Part shown: positions 50,797-61,574 of the stretch, in pieces
How the letters are laid out: every line of letters begins with the position of its first letter
Numbering within the stretch: position 1 is the stretch's first letter
NCBI GenBank assembly: GCA_019828595.1
Contig: JAHQRK010000006.1
Span: forward strand, 558,001-622,000
Length of the DNA: 64,000 nucleotides
Source of the DNA: Aphanomyces cochlioides
Taxonomy: Eukaryota > Oomycota > Saprolegniomycetes > Saprolegniales > Verrucalvaceae
Reading direction: 5' to 3'
Program-made: the position numbers and the translations under genes
The notes under the pieces: generated by a model
What the model was told of the DNA's origin: nothing
Databases searched by the model: none
What the model saw: only the letters and a program-made list of their open reading frames with translations

Positions 50797-51876
50797 AATA
50801 TGACGTCATTGAAAATGAGATCAAACTGTCAACATCTTCGGAATTCGATGAGGAGCTTTTTGAAGTTCTAGCCTGCTGGCGTGAAGAATACTCTCGATGG
50901 CAATCAGCATGTGCGTCTTGATCCTAATCGTGGACAGAGCAGAGGAATCGCAGGATGGTTAAAAGTGTCTCCAATATTGTCATTGTCAACCAAATTTGTG
51001 GTTTTGACCAAAAAGCGAATTCATTTTCGAATCGATTTCATCATATTGAAGTGGTGTGTGTCAGTGTGTGTTTTGCGTGAGTTAGGTGGCTGATCGATTC
51101 TGATTGGCTGACTCAATTTAAATTTAAACTTTATCCAATCAGAGAAGCCCGTTCGATTCGGAATCGATTCGAAACCTCGGTCGATTCAAACCGTTCCTCA
51201 CAATTTTGTATCAAAAGCACAATAGACGTGTTGCAATATTTTTCAATTTTTGTGAAATGAAAACTTAGAACTTTAACGTCTTCAATACGGAAGTCTGTAC
51301 TTGGTTGACTTCACAAATGTGATGAACTTACTACTCCAACCAACTTAGCGGTGCGTATTGCGATGGCGCGATGACTTGCAACTCATCACGCCTTTGCACC
51401 TTTGGGCCTACCACTTGGTGCAGAACCCCAGCGAGTGGTGAATGAACAGGTGGACCCAATCATTGTTCATCACGCAGACGACAACGATTGAAATATGGCT
51501 AGGTAGGATAACTTTAGATAAGTTCTACCAAAGAACCTGCGTGCTAACTTGATTACAGAGTTGTCATGAAAGAATCACGACTGGCACACAAGTTGTGATT
51601 AAGACAGCTGTCAATCACACAATATAATGATGACTCTCGCCTGTGTCGTAATCAAACGTATGCCATGAGAATTTCAAACTCTTGCATGTTGCATTGACTT
51701 CCAATGCGGTGAAATTTCAATGAGAGGACCTCTTCAGCTTCATCGCGCGGAATATAACTGTCAATCCCTCTCATTTTAATAGACTAAGTCTCGTTGATGC
51801 GGAAATTCGCGTCCTAAGCAGCCCATAGAGTTGTGAAAGTTGTGTCATCATGCATTAAATCTTAAGCAAGTAAGAT
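50797..51876. other. Spacer upstream of SDR copy 5
   Basis: Bases about 50975-51120 resemble 25599-25790 (AATATTGTC, CCAAATTTGT, GTGTGTTTTGCGTGA, TGATTGGCTGA), a dispersed repeat. No gene seen in the remainder. Confidence 0.4.
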
Positions 51877-52440
51877 CTAGTTGCTTCTGCCAACCTTTTC
51901 CTTGATCAACGCCTCCGTGAACGCCTACAACTTCTTGGCTTCGTCTATATTTTGAGCACAGTCCTTCGTCTTGGACAACTTGGCAATCGGCTCAAAGTAC
52001 AGTGCGCGCAGAAAGTATAGGACATCGCCATTTTCCATCCAAACTATGTGTCTCTTTGGTATCACTTTTCCATAACTCACATGATGTGACCACATGAGTA
52101 TGAGTCGTCCAAACCATGTAGTTTGACATCGTTGATTGCATCGTTAGTGCCTTGTCGGGCAAAGAGCCGAATATCCACCGCGCAGAAAGTATAGGACATT
52201 GCCAAGAACAACCATGAAAGACTACATTATCGTCATATCAACTATCTCTAATACTTGGTTATATTTTGGCATTTGCGAAACACTCACGAAACAAACCTCT
52301 ATGAATTCATATCTCACGACGCTCATTCAGAATCCGAGTTATTGGCATTTGCAGTTTGAGTCGAGATGAGTGGATCGTTGTGGCGATGGACGAGACGAAT
52401 GTGTCGTGTCCAGAGACGAAAAGTACGTGAGTCGTCTAGC

Positions 52441-54765
52441 TTATTGCTTCTTATTCTTAACTATCATATCGTAGACCGTGGGGTACTTAGCTTCTGTCAA
52501 TTTTCCAAGTGGAGACAAGGCTGACGACGCGAGAAGGCGCCGCCCCAAAGCCAAGTAGGCCTCCTGGAACAAAACCACTCGCTCGGGTATCGTCATGACG
52601 AGAATCTCTTGGTTTGACTTTGTTGAAATAGAGATAATTTCGCCCATCACGCACTTTACTTTGGCAAAGTTGGCTTGGTCATTTCTGCTCTGAAAATCAC
52701 GCGAGTTGCATGTACGTAAAGGGGGTATTTTCTCTGGCTTATTCCCTTCCCACCACAGGTTCCAAAAGTCAAACACTTTGCCAGGTGGACAACCAATTTT
52801 GATGCTGAGTACATTTTGATTTTCAAACGAGAACTCGTTGTGTGGACACGTAGAAATGCTGGAAAATGGTGGGCAATTGTTTTGGGGGTCGTGGATTGAC
52901 TCTAAATCATTGCTGATGATGGGAAGAGGTGTTGGTGATGGAGCAGGAGCAGGAGGATGACTTAAATTTAAAAAGCGATTGAATAAACTCTGTTCAAATC
53001 GCATAAGGCTTTGGTTCAATTGTTGTGTGGACAATGTAGTGTAGGTATTTTCACATGTTTGACGCTGAATTTCGTTTGATACGAACTGAGATAGGCCATC
53101 AAAGCGAGAATCAAATGAAGCTTGCATTTCTCGCACGGACGACCTCAAAGATTGGACTTCATGCAGTAAATAAACATTAGGGGGGACACCGGTTGCCGCC
53201 AACTTTGAAATTGGGTCCATTATCACGCCAGTGTGAACCACACCACTCAGTCGAGAAAGCAAGCCACTGGACCAAACCAAAGAGAAAAAAAGTGGGTGAT
53301 TCTTGTGCAATGTTGCTTTTAGCCAGCTGCTGTGAAACACAAGGGAAGCAAGCAAGTTAGGTACAACACAGTGAAAAGTTGTAGGGTAGTTTGACGAAAA
53401 GCCAGGCAATATAGTATTCCATTCATCCAACGTCAACACGAAGGCATTGAAGTGAGGTGGAAGAGTCGCGAACGACACGTCGTTTACACTGAGACCTAGG
53501 CTAATTAATCCAAAGTTCATGGAATCAAGATTACCAGTTGCAGCACGACCAACATATTGGTCGCCTCCAGGAAGCTGAAAAAGATATCGATTGGCAACAC
53601 CGCCAAGGCTCCACCCTGCTCGCAACCAAATTGCAACTGTGGGTGGACCACCTGTACTACTTGCAAGCTCTGTAGCAGCACCTTTTCTCAATGAATGGCT
53701 GCCAATGCTGGAAACCTCGAAACCTAAAGCCAACATGTCTTCGTGGCTGCTTTCACAGGAATTCGTGAGCCACCAATGAAACCGAGCTTGGGCGTTTTCG
53801 CCAAAGAGTAAAGAAGGCTTACGACTGAATGAAGGGGTTGTTGAAAAGACAAGAATGGCTAAGCTAGAATGTTAGGTTTAATGTATTAATTCATGCAATG
53901 GTCTCGATATGTACAGTACCTCAAAATGGGGCAGATCTCAGGCTGTATTGGATTAGCGTAGATATGCCTTGGAAAGGACATTTCTCCAGCTTGATCGTTC
54001 TTGGCTAATGCATAATCAATTATTAATGCGTCACCTACAAACACGGACTCAACGATACGCATTAAAATCTAAACTACCTCTCCATGTCACGTGGTCAAAT
54101 AAAATTGATGCCGTTGAGACAGCTCTAGCCATCAAATTCCAACAAAAGAGAAGGGAAGGCATGCGATGTCATATGTAATCCAAAATCTGTACTGCCCTTC
54201 AATGGGAGACGGGCCAAATATCGATATCCTAAACTGTTAAGTGCCGTAAAACAGTATAATGTACCTTCAAACGACAATGGAGCCTTGCCTTCTTGCATCT
54301 TAATTTCTCCACTAGCCTTTAAACCTGCAATTTTTCTCTTATAACCCTTGCCAAAATCTACCAAATCTCGATGAAATCCAGAGCAGCGGTAAAAGAATAA
54401 CCTGGCAGCATTTTGTATGTGTTGTCGTCGATTTTGCTCTGGTTTTCTTCGTGCAAAAACTTCAATGCGCTTATAATCGATGCGATTGTAGAGAACTGAT
54501 TGTATTTGCGTGGCGCGAGCTCTTCGCCATTTCGGCTACGCTTGATCGAATGGTAGACCAGAATTTCTTTCCAAACTATATCAGACAGAGGGAGTTTGAT
54601 GGTCCCGTGTTCAATGGAGTCGGCGTAGAAGCGCGCAAGATACCGTGAAACTCGAGCAATTGTCGATCTGTATTGGCTTCTTGTATTACCTACAACTCTC
54701 AACGCAATGATCTCATCCCCTGTTTCGGCACGGCTCTGTGTGTTGGTGGTCTTCCTTGGCGGCAT
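52441..54765 (-). CDS. Crypton-like tyrosine recombinase with C-terminal W domain
   Basis: From the ATG at 54765. The N-terminal domain includes VVGNTRSQYRSTIARVSRYL and GYKRKIAGLKASGEIKMQEG. After a clear 36-nt intron (54229-54264): YRYLARLPLKG, then DQAGEMSFPRHIYANPIQPE, then a 56-nt intron (53864-53919). The catalytic region follows: GSHSLRKGAATELAS (His-x(2)-Arg) and WLRAGWSLGGVANRYLFQL (Tyr nucleophile), with GGDQYVGRAATG. After the recombinase come a coiled coil (LLHEVQSLRSSVREMQASF), a Pro/Ser linker and CPPGKVFDFWNLWWEGNKPE, PPLRTC, ending TVYDMIV. Frame changes near 54360 and 54100 are not fully explained by introns, so it may be slightly decayed. Cryptons integrate as circles by tyrosine recombinase. 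Confidence 0.7.
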
Positions 54766-54791
54766 GATCGTTTCTGGGACTAGTACAATTC

Positions 54792-54811
54792 ATCCGGATA
54801 TTTCCGGATAT
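54792..54811 (-). promoter_or_regulatory. Double ATCCGGATA motif upstream of the Crypton gene
   Basis: ATCCGGATATTTCCGGATAT lies 26 bp before the start codon; same core as upstream of the resident W-domain genes and UBR7. A further TATCCGGATC is at about 54929. Confidence 0.45.
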
Positions 54812-54816
54812 GTGTT

Positions 54817-54904
54817 GTTTCGTAAATCGTTTATATACATTGCCATTTGCTTTTTCATACTAATTTCAAGTGAATGAAAAGGATCTATTTCCGATTTACG
54901 AAAC
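54817..54904. repeat. Inverted repeat, 13-bp arms, next to the Crypton gene
   Basis: GTTTCGTAAATCG (54817-54829) and CGATTTACGAAAC (54892-54904); further TTTCGTA copies at about 54910-54960. It may mark the boundary between the Crypton and Tc1 parts. Confidence 0.5.
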
Positions 54905-54969
54905 ATGTTGTTTCGTGAATCCATTATGTATCCGGATCTTTTGTTTCGTACGTGTTTCGTAAGTCACAA

Positions 54970-56593
54970 CTACTTAGTGATAGCTCCTTTGGCTTCAATT
55001 ACAGCAATACAGCATCTTGGCATGCTGCTCACAAGATTTTCGAGGGTAATGAGTGCAATTTTTTCCCATTCAAGATGAATTGCAGCTTTCAGGCCATCCA
55101 AGGATTCATACTGTTTTCCTTCAGTGTACACTGCACGAGCTAAGATGCCCCAAAGATTTTCAATCGGATTTGAATCCGGTGAAAGAGCAGGATGACGAAA
55201 AAGCTTGACATTTTCATCGCCCAAAAACGACGCAGTCAACTTGGAACGATGAATAGAGGCTTTTCATCATGCAGGAATAGAAAGTCATTTCCATAATTCT
55301 GATGCGCAAATTCAAACATTGCGTCTTGCAGAGTGTAGATATCAGTTAGCGACACATTTTGGGTCAGCGACACATTGTGGGTCAAACTGTATACAAAAAC
55401 TTTGATTGGAAAAGATGCGAGTGGTTAAAAATGAGATACTTCAAGTCGTCTGATTGGCTTGAAACTTGTAAAATATAATCCTTCAATTCTCACGAATCCT
55501 GAGGTATTTTTAAATCATTCTTATTCCCTCATGCGCCAAAGTTGAGCAAGGCAGCATTCACATACAAAACTCAAGATAAAACTTTGGAATGATATTTTTT
55601 TGGAGGAGAAATGGATAATTAGAATACTCGAAAGACACTCTTAACAAGCTTTGAAGTCGCGTTCCACAACACAATCAGCTCAAAATATGACTGCCAATTG
55701 CTTGGTATCCTTGGTTGATGCAAATCGCGCTTCAGATCGCAGCACTGTGGTTGTATGACTCACAATATGTCGCATCCAGTTTTCCTTAAAATTTGACATT
55801 TTGAACTGTGAAGTATTCAATCATCTAGCTTCGGTGTGCAATGTCATGAGCCTAAGTGAACTACGTTTTCTTTCTTCTTTGTAGTAATGTCATCTATGAC
55901 TATAGATTATATGTGGAGGCGAAGATATCACCCGCTACTCTTTTGACCCACTACTTGTCGCTAACGGATATAATCCTCTGAGTCTTGATTTCCTTCCAAA
56001 ATCACTATCATTGTCTTCCCAATACTTGAAAATCCTGCCCATACCATTACACTTGGGCAACCAAACTTTCGCGCAAATCGGTATTCAGGCTCGCGCTTGA
56101 GATCATGCCAATAATATTGCCAGCCGTCAGGGCCATTTAGATTGAACTTTTTCTCGTCTGACCATATAATTTGAGACCACTCGGGTGGATTTTCCAAATG
56201 GTCCTGTGCATACTTCAAATGAGCAATCTTGTGCTCATTTGTGAGCTTGGGCGTTGTCAAACGCTAGCAATATTCAAGTCGTGTGGACTTTTGAAGAACC
56301 ACTTGTACAGTGCGCACAGCGACAGGTAATTTCAGATCCTTTTTCAGCTTTTTTGCTGAAGATCCAGTCTTGCAAGCATCTCGGATGAGGTGGCGCTTTG
56401 CCAAAGGAGTGAGAATTTCAGGTCTTCCAGTGCGTTTTGCTGTTCCATAGCTGTCAGGATCACGCAGGAAAGTTGTCATAACATTCCGAGAACGCGTAAG
56501 ATACTCTCATATTTCTTTTATACTTATCTTTTTGTCATGGAGCGCTAAGATTTGGGCTCGCTCGACTTCGTTGAGATGCGAACCTCTGGGCAT
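54970..56593 (-). pseudogene. Tc1-type transposase, broken by stops, a frameshift and a MITE
   Basis: From the ATG at 56593 (MPRGSHLNEVERAQILALHD, helix-turn-helix) with an in-frame TGA after KKISIKEI; EYLTRSRNVMTTFLRDPDSY; GRPEILTPLAKRHLIRDA; an in-frame TAG after RLEYC; then IIWSDEKKFNLNGPDGWQYY (first Asp) and VMVWAGFSSIGK up to DSEDYI. A 621-bp MITE interrupts here. It resumes LQDAMFEFAHQNYGNDFLFL with HD (second Asp), a frameshift, and HPALSPDSNPIENLWG (third acidic residue), stopping at 54970. DDE transposase of Tc1 type (ends CAGT, target TA). Confidence 0.8.
55345..55965. mobile_element. MITE inside the Tc1 transposase
   Basis: 621 bp. The left end is GTTAGCGACACATTTTGGGT, followed by a second GCGACACATTGTGGGTCAAA unit; the right end, reversed, is GTTAGCGACAAGTAGTGGGT. 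So the terminal inverted repeat starts GTTAGCGACA. No gene inside. Confidence 0.75.
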
Positions 56594-58029
56594 GAAGCAA
56601 GGAATAAGATGTAGTGCAATCGACTCCTTGGTGTCTAGTTATGTTAATGAGATGAATTCAAGTTCCTAAATGAGGTTACCTTGTTCGTAAGATCGAATGT
56701 CCTATACTTTCTGCGCAAGATCAAGCGACAGTCTTCTTCGTTTCGCGCGAAATTTGGAAATGATGGCGCGAGATTTGTGTCAACAGGCTATCCAATAAAA
56801 CAACGAAAAATATCGCTTTTCTGCGAATCAAGAGGTACTACTTGACAAGAAACAACAGGAAAATTTGAATGATATGTCATGAAATCTGATTGGTCAATAT
56901 TTGGTTTCAAGTTTTCAACGAAACACCCTTCATCACACAGATTTCCAACAAGAAATTTGCTGTTGAGAATATATCCAACGTTGATTATGAGTCCTAGTTA
57001 CAGAATTTTTTCACTTCTCATATGCACCAACCTTTTCAATTACTTTCACTTCCCTATGGAAAGGAACACCATTTGTGATTGGATTTCTGAGACTTCCACA
57101 AACGACAATTTTTCAACATTTAGATTGAAACCCCCCAATGTGCATGTCCTATTTTCTGCGCGCACTTACTTCCCATGTCAGTTGTTTTTGACACCATCGT
57201 CGGAAGTTGCAAGATACAACTGCGTCTTGGCGCCGTTGTCAACTGACATGGCAGCGAGTTGAACAAGGCCACGAAGCAGCCAAGATCCGTGGCGAGACAA
57301 TTCCGAGCGGATAACACCAGGGTGCAGAGTGTTCACGTAGACGTTGTTGACGCCACGCTCGCGGAGCTGACGGCTCAGTTCACGGGCACAGAAGATATTG
57401 GCAATTTTTGATTGACCATACCATTTCCATGAAGAGTACAGCGATTCGTTGTTGAGATTGTCGAGGTCGAGACCGGTAGGTTTGGGGGCCCTAGTGTAAG
57501 CGCCCGAGCTCACAACAACCACACGGGATGGAGCTGACGCTTCCAGGACGGGGAGCAATGCCACAGTCAGTGCGTGATGAGCCACGTGGTTGGTGGCAAA
57601 TTGAGACTCAATTCCGTCGGCGGAGAGGTGAAACGGAGGGATCATAACACCAGCATTGTTAATGAGAATGTGGAGAGGCAAATTGCGGGCTTTGAATGCG
57701 TCGGCAAAAGCATAGACAGATTTGAGGTCGAGCAAGTCAAGAGGCATGAATTCGAGCTTGGAGGCGTCGGGCGCCAAAGGTTTGATCGATTCGATGGTGG
57801 CGAGAGCTTTGGCGCGAGTGCGGCTGGCGACGATGACATGGCAGCCTTTCTTGGCATGTTCACGGGCCGTGACAAGACCAATGCCAGGGTTGCTGCCGGT
57901 GACAATGGCCACTTTGCCATGCAAGTAGGGGATATCATCAAAGGAAAAAGTCAAGTTTGAGCGGTTGTTCGAGTGCAAAATTGTAATTGAGGTGTCAGGC
58001 AGATCGTGTCAAAACCTCCAAATCACAAA

Positions 58030-58862
58030 GATCTGTATTGGCTTTGTCACGACACGAGAACTGGCCAAGAAAGGCTGCCATGTCGTTTTTGCCAGTCGCT
58101 CGCGCGAGAAAAGGCTTGCTGCGATTGCATCAAGCCCCAGGTATTAAAGTCGACAGAGTTGGAATATATACCGCTCGATCTGCTCGACCTCAAATCCGTC
58201 TATGCCTTTGCCGAGGCATTTAAGGCGCGCGGCTTGCCTCTCCACATCCCCATCAACAACGCCGGCGTTATGATCCCCCCATTTCAGCTGTCTGTCGACG
58301 GCATTGAATCTCAATTTGCCACCAACCACGTGGCTCATCATGCGCTGATGATGGCTTTGTTGCCCATCTTGGAAGCGTCGGCTCTGTCTCGGGTTGTTGT
58401 TGTGAGCTCGGTTCTTCACAGAATTGCACCGGGGCCAACAGGCCTCGACCTCGACAACCTCAACAATGAAGCAAAGTATTCAACGTGGAAATCGTACGGT
58501 CAATCCAAGATTGCCAATATCTATTTCGCCCGAGAACTCAGTCGACAGCTCCGTGAGCGTGGTGTCAACAATGTCTACGTGAATGCTCTCCATCCTGGCA
58601 TTATTTGCACAGAACTCTTTCGTCACTTGCCATGGCTTTATCAGCGGATCCTCAACTTGTTTGGGATTGCCGCCACCGACGGAGACAAGACACAATTGTA
58701 CGTGGCAACGATATCGTCAAGAATGACTGGCATGGACAGAATTTTCAGCCTATTGCCAATTTATCCGAGACGAACACGAAGGCCAGAAACATGGACGATG
58801 GGAAGCGGTTGTGGGCTTTCACGGAGGCATTGATCAAGGAAAAGTTGGAGAACGCTAATTAA
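58030..58862 (+). pseudogene. Short-chain dehydrogenase, copy 7, truncated and frameshifted
   Basis: Begins abruptly at IGFVTTRELAKKGCHVVFAS, lacking the start and most of the cofactor motif. A frame change near 58130 precedes LEYIPLDLLDLKSVYAFAEA. NNAGVM, SYGQSKIANIYFA and HPGIICTEL follow. A small deletion near 58708 (VAT then NDIVKNDWHG) shifts the frame, which ends LIKEKLENAN and stop at 58860-58862. Head-to-head with copy 6, about 75 bp away. Confidence 0.75.
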
Positions 58863-59502
58863 GTATATTGCTTTGACGCTAATGCGCAGGGGCATATATT
58901 TGTGTCCCGACTTGTGCGACAAGGAGACACAGCTAATTGGAATTACTGAGTAGCGTATAGCAATAGCCCGAAGTCATTTTTTCTTGGAGACTGCGTTTAT
59001 TATATAGCCTGTAGATTTGGTGTGTTGGGTATGCGTGGCAGTTTCATGGAGAAGCGCCGACAAAGACCAGAGCTTTTGATTACAGTTCGCTGTCAGTGTA
59101 GGCTACGAGGCGGACAAATACGAACGTCGTTTTTGAGCTTGTAAACACTATGTTAATTCAGTTGCCTGCGATCCAACCACTCTCATCGGTGCCAAAAATA
59201 GTTCATCGATAGCGAGCCATTGCGAGTCTCTGTATCCGTGATGGAAACCTTTAATTGCATTGCCAGACCGACCTGCACAAGTGAATGAAGAAAAAAGCAA
59301 AGAGGCGTCGGCCTCGCAGTTGCTCAACAGCAATTAATTGAATGAATCAATCTAAACACGGTGAATTTATAGCGGTAAACATCATGAAAGTCAACAGGGC
59401 AGTGGTCATGCTCGGTGGGTTTTGCTCGTTAGGAACTCTGAGTTGACAAATGCAAAGTACATTAAGATATCCGCATGAATTCTGAGGTAATAGGGTTTGA
59501 AA
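58863..59502. other. Spacer
   Basis: No supported gene; a 61-codon minus frame at 59333-59148 has no recognisable content. Confidence 0.4.
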
Positions 59503-60659
59503 TCATTTTCGCTTCTGGCGCTTGGACGCTTTTAGGTTCTCGAAGAATCCCTGAATGTCTTCGGCTTTGACGGTTTGTCCCGACGACGCAAAGCCAGACA
59601 AATATTCTTTCAATGCACTGGCCATGTGTTGATAACCTTGAGCCATCTCGACTTGTTGTTCATGGGTGAGCTCTCGCTTAAAGGCTTTTTCACCAGCAGT
59701 CGCCATATCTTCTTGTTTTTCACGAGCAGTAGCTTCGTATGCAAGGAGAGAATCGCTTTCGTCGAGTAAAAACTCGCATTTCAAACTCTCATAGCGTGCC
59801 ATACAGGCATCACATTTGCACAATGTGTCTCGCCAGCCTTGCATCCAAAATGTTGGGGTCAGCGGTGAAGGCGCAGTCTTGGTTTCATCTGCTGACAGAA
59901 GGCACGTCTTGTCGTCTGACGACTTTGACGCGTCAAAGTTGACATATTCGTACAAAAACGCATGAGCTCCCATGCATGTGCCACAAATCATTTCGTCAAA
60001 TTCGGATGGCACACGAGTGTCATCTTAAATCACGTTAAAGAGCTCAAAATATGCAATGGTTTTACCAGCGTACAAATGTTCTTCATGGAACCAGTCTTCG
60101 CAAATGATGCATTGAATCATGATCTACTCGACAGTGAAATCAAAACTCCCACAGCTTTTGGGATTACCTCTGGTGCAGTCCGTTCTGGATCGGGATATGG
60201 GCGATGACATGAGCAATAGAGTCCCTTGAAATTTTGACTGTATGCATTTTCATTATTTAGGCGATCTTTCCCTTCATAGAGTTGGCATGGTGTATCTACA
60301 GGGAAAATTATCTCGAAACAAGCTTGAGTCGTACCTGAACCAACGAATTTGTCGTTGCCACAGTCACAGCGGAAATGACGCTTGGTGTAGAGCTCAACGA
60401 GGTCATGGTCTGCATGGCATGTTAAGCTACAGGCCTACAAATGATAATGAGCTGCAACGCAATGTGTGGTTACCAAACAAAGGCCAGCTGGTTCGGCAGT
60501 TTTGCAAGTAAGACACGAATAGAGAGCCTGGCGAACATATCCATCAGGAAACGAGCAATGCGTGGCACTGGCTTCTCCAAGCACCGCGTCGGCAGTCTCC
60601 ACGAGCGACGCATCTTCTTGCAGCACTTCTTCCAACGTAACTTCGACCTCCTCGGCCAT
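59503..60659 (-). CDS. UBR7: UBR7-like E3 ubiquitin ligase (UBR box plus PHD-type finger), five exons
   Basis: Spliced length 330 residues. Exons: 60659-60474, 60434-60335, 60295-60168, 60123-60066, 60023-59503; introns of 39, 39, 44 and 42 nt, all GT-AG and all supported by the protein join. The start is the ATG at 60659 (a TTG 21 bases earlier is in frame). UBR box: HCSFPDGYVRQALYSCLTC, GLCLACSLTCHADHDLVELY, RHFRCDCGNDKF. PHD-like part: FKGLYCSCHRPYPDPE, MIQCIICEDWFHEEHLY, EFDEMICGTCM. UBR7-specific tail: WRDTLCKCDACMARYESLKC and LLDESDSL. UBR boxes bind N-degrons; human UBR7 also ubiquitylates histone H2B. The C-terminus ends KRQKRK, a likely nuclear signal. Human UBR7 is longer (about 425 residues). 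Confidence 0.9.
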
Positions 60660-60690
60660 CTTGTGAATATCCCGAGCCAACTTTAAGATG

Positions 60691-60704
60691 ATTATCCGGA
60701 TAAT
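60691..60704 (-). promoter_or_regulatory. Perfect ATTATCCGGATAAT palindrome upstream of UBR7
   Basis: A 14-bp perfect palindrome, 31 bp before the UBR7 start codon. It is the longest perfect form of the motif in the window and stands before an ordinary host gene, which argues against a transposon-only origin. Confidence 0.55.
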
Positions 60705-61574
60705 ACTGAATATTCATTGATATTGTACCAGAGTATTCGAAGTGAGAGGTTACTACTGTAACTAAAGGCAAACTTCTTCTCTAAACAATAAAATGGAAAA
60801 CAAGACATGATTCGTCTAGTTGTGTATTGCGTGTTGATGACTTGTCTGCGACTGAATAGACTTGAACTAGCGAGATGAGTTTGGTGCAGCGTTGCCATCG
60901 GATCATGTGGATACAATGTATCAACACAACATGAGTCTACAAGAGAGTTGTGCAGTTTGACAGCAGTGAAAATAAAACTTGGATCAGCAATAAGAGGACA
61001 ACTTGAATACTTGCCACTCTGAGAAACATTTTGTCATGCTTTTGGAAATCCTGCTTGTGGAAGTCGAAACATGATAAACATCGAACTTCCTCGTACCGAA
61101 ACCTAAACGTGAATAAAATCAATGCACTGGAACAAGATACAGTTCGTCATGCATATACATGCAAATGTGTGGAGCATGGCAGTGGTGATGGCCTCATTAT
61201 TGCAGGTGCACTTAAAGTTGTTGTGCCGGTCGTGGCTTCGACCATAATTTCAGAGTTCAGATCGAGGCGTCATGACAATGCAAATTGTCAAGTCGACGCT
61301 CTTGGGACGATCAGTGCCATAAAGCTAGTTGTAAGCCTGTCATTCTTTTTCCTGTCGAAATAAAGTTTAAAGTTAAGCTTCATTTGTCAGTTTATCCAAT
61401 TGCACTTAGAAGATAATCGTATTTGATTGGCTGAACTATTTCAAGAAGTCATTTGATTGGTTTAAATAAAAACAAGGTTTCGATCTTGAAAATTGTAAAT
61501 AAAATACTACAAATAATAATAAATAATTGTACAGTATTATCCTGCTTTGGGAAGAGGCAGATTAAGGTGTCATC
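60705..61574. other. Spacer between UBR7 and the last W-domain gene
   Basis: A 110-codon plus frame at 61031-61363 has no recognisable content. Two TTTGATTGG (CCAAT-type) boxes at about 61424 and 61453 lie 120-150 bp before the start at 61575. Confidence 0.4.

Larger units (their letters stand above)
52000..57166. mobile_element. Tc1/mariner-type composite, about 5.2 kb, with nested elements
   Basis: Outer ends: CAGTGCGCGCAGAAAGTATA at 52000 and, reversed, AGTGCGCGCAGAAAATAGGA ending at 57166; TA on both sides (51998-51999 and 57167-57168). A second pair of the same end sequence (CGCAGAAAGTATAGGACAT) lies inside at about 52181 and 56718, suggesting a related element nested in, or repeated ends of, the outer one. 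Cargo: a Crypton-like gene (52441-54765), a broken Tc1 transposase (54970-56593) and a MITE (55345-55965). Bases 52000-52440 and 56594-57166 have no gene. Confidence 0.8.
51877..57954 (-). pseudogene. Short-chain dehydrogenase, copy 6, split by a Tc1-type composite
   Basis: The body is 57954-57167 and the C-terminus 51999-51877. The usual ATG before TFSFDDIP is TTG. TGSNPGIG, NNAGVM and YGQSK are present. At VKNDWHG the Trp codon is TGA, giving a stop shortly before the insertion. The C-terminal piece resumes YFEPIAKLS and has another Trp-to-TAG change (KKL-stop-AFTEALIK). The join lies at a TA inside the codons for HGKYF, the expected Tc1/mariner target. Confidence 0.8.
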
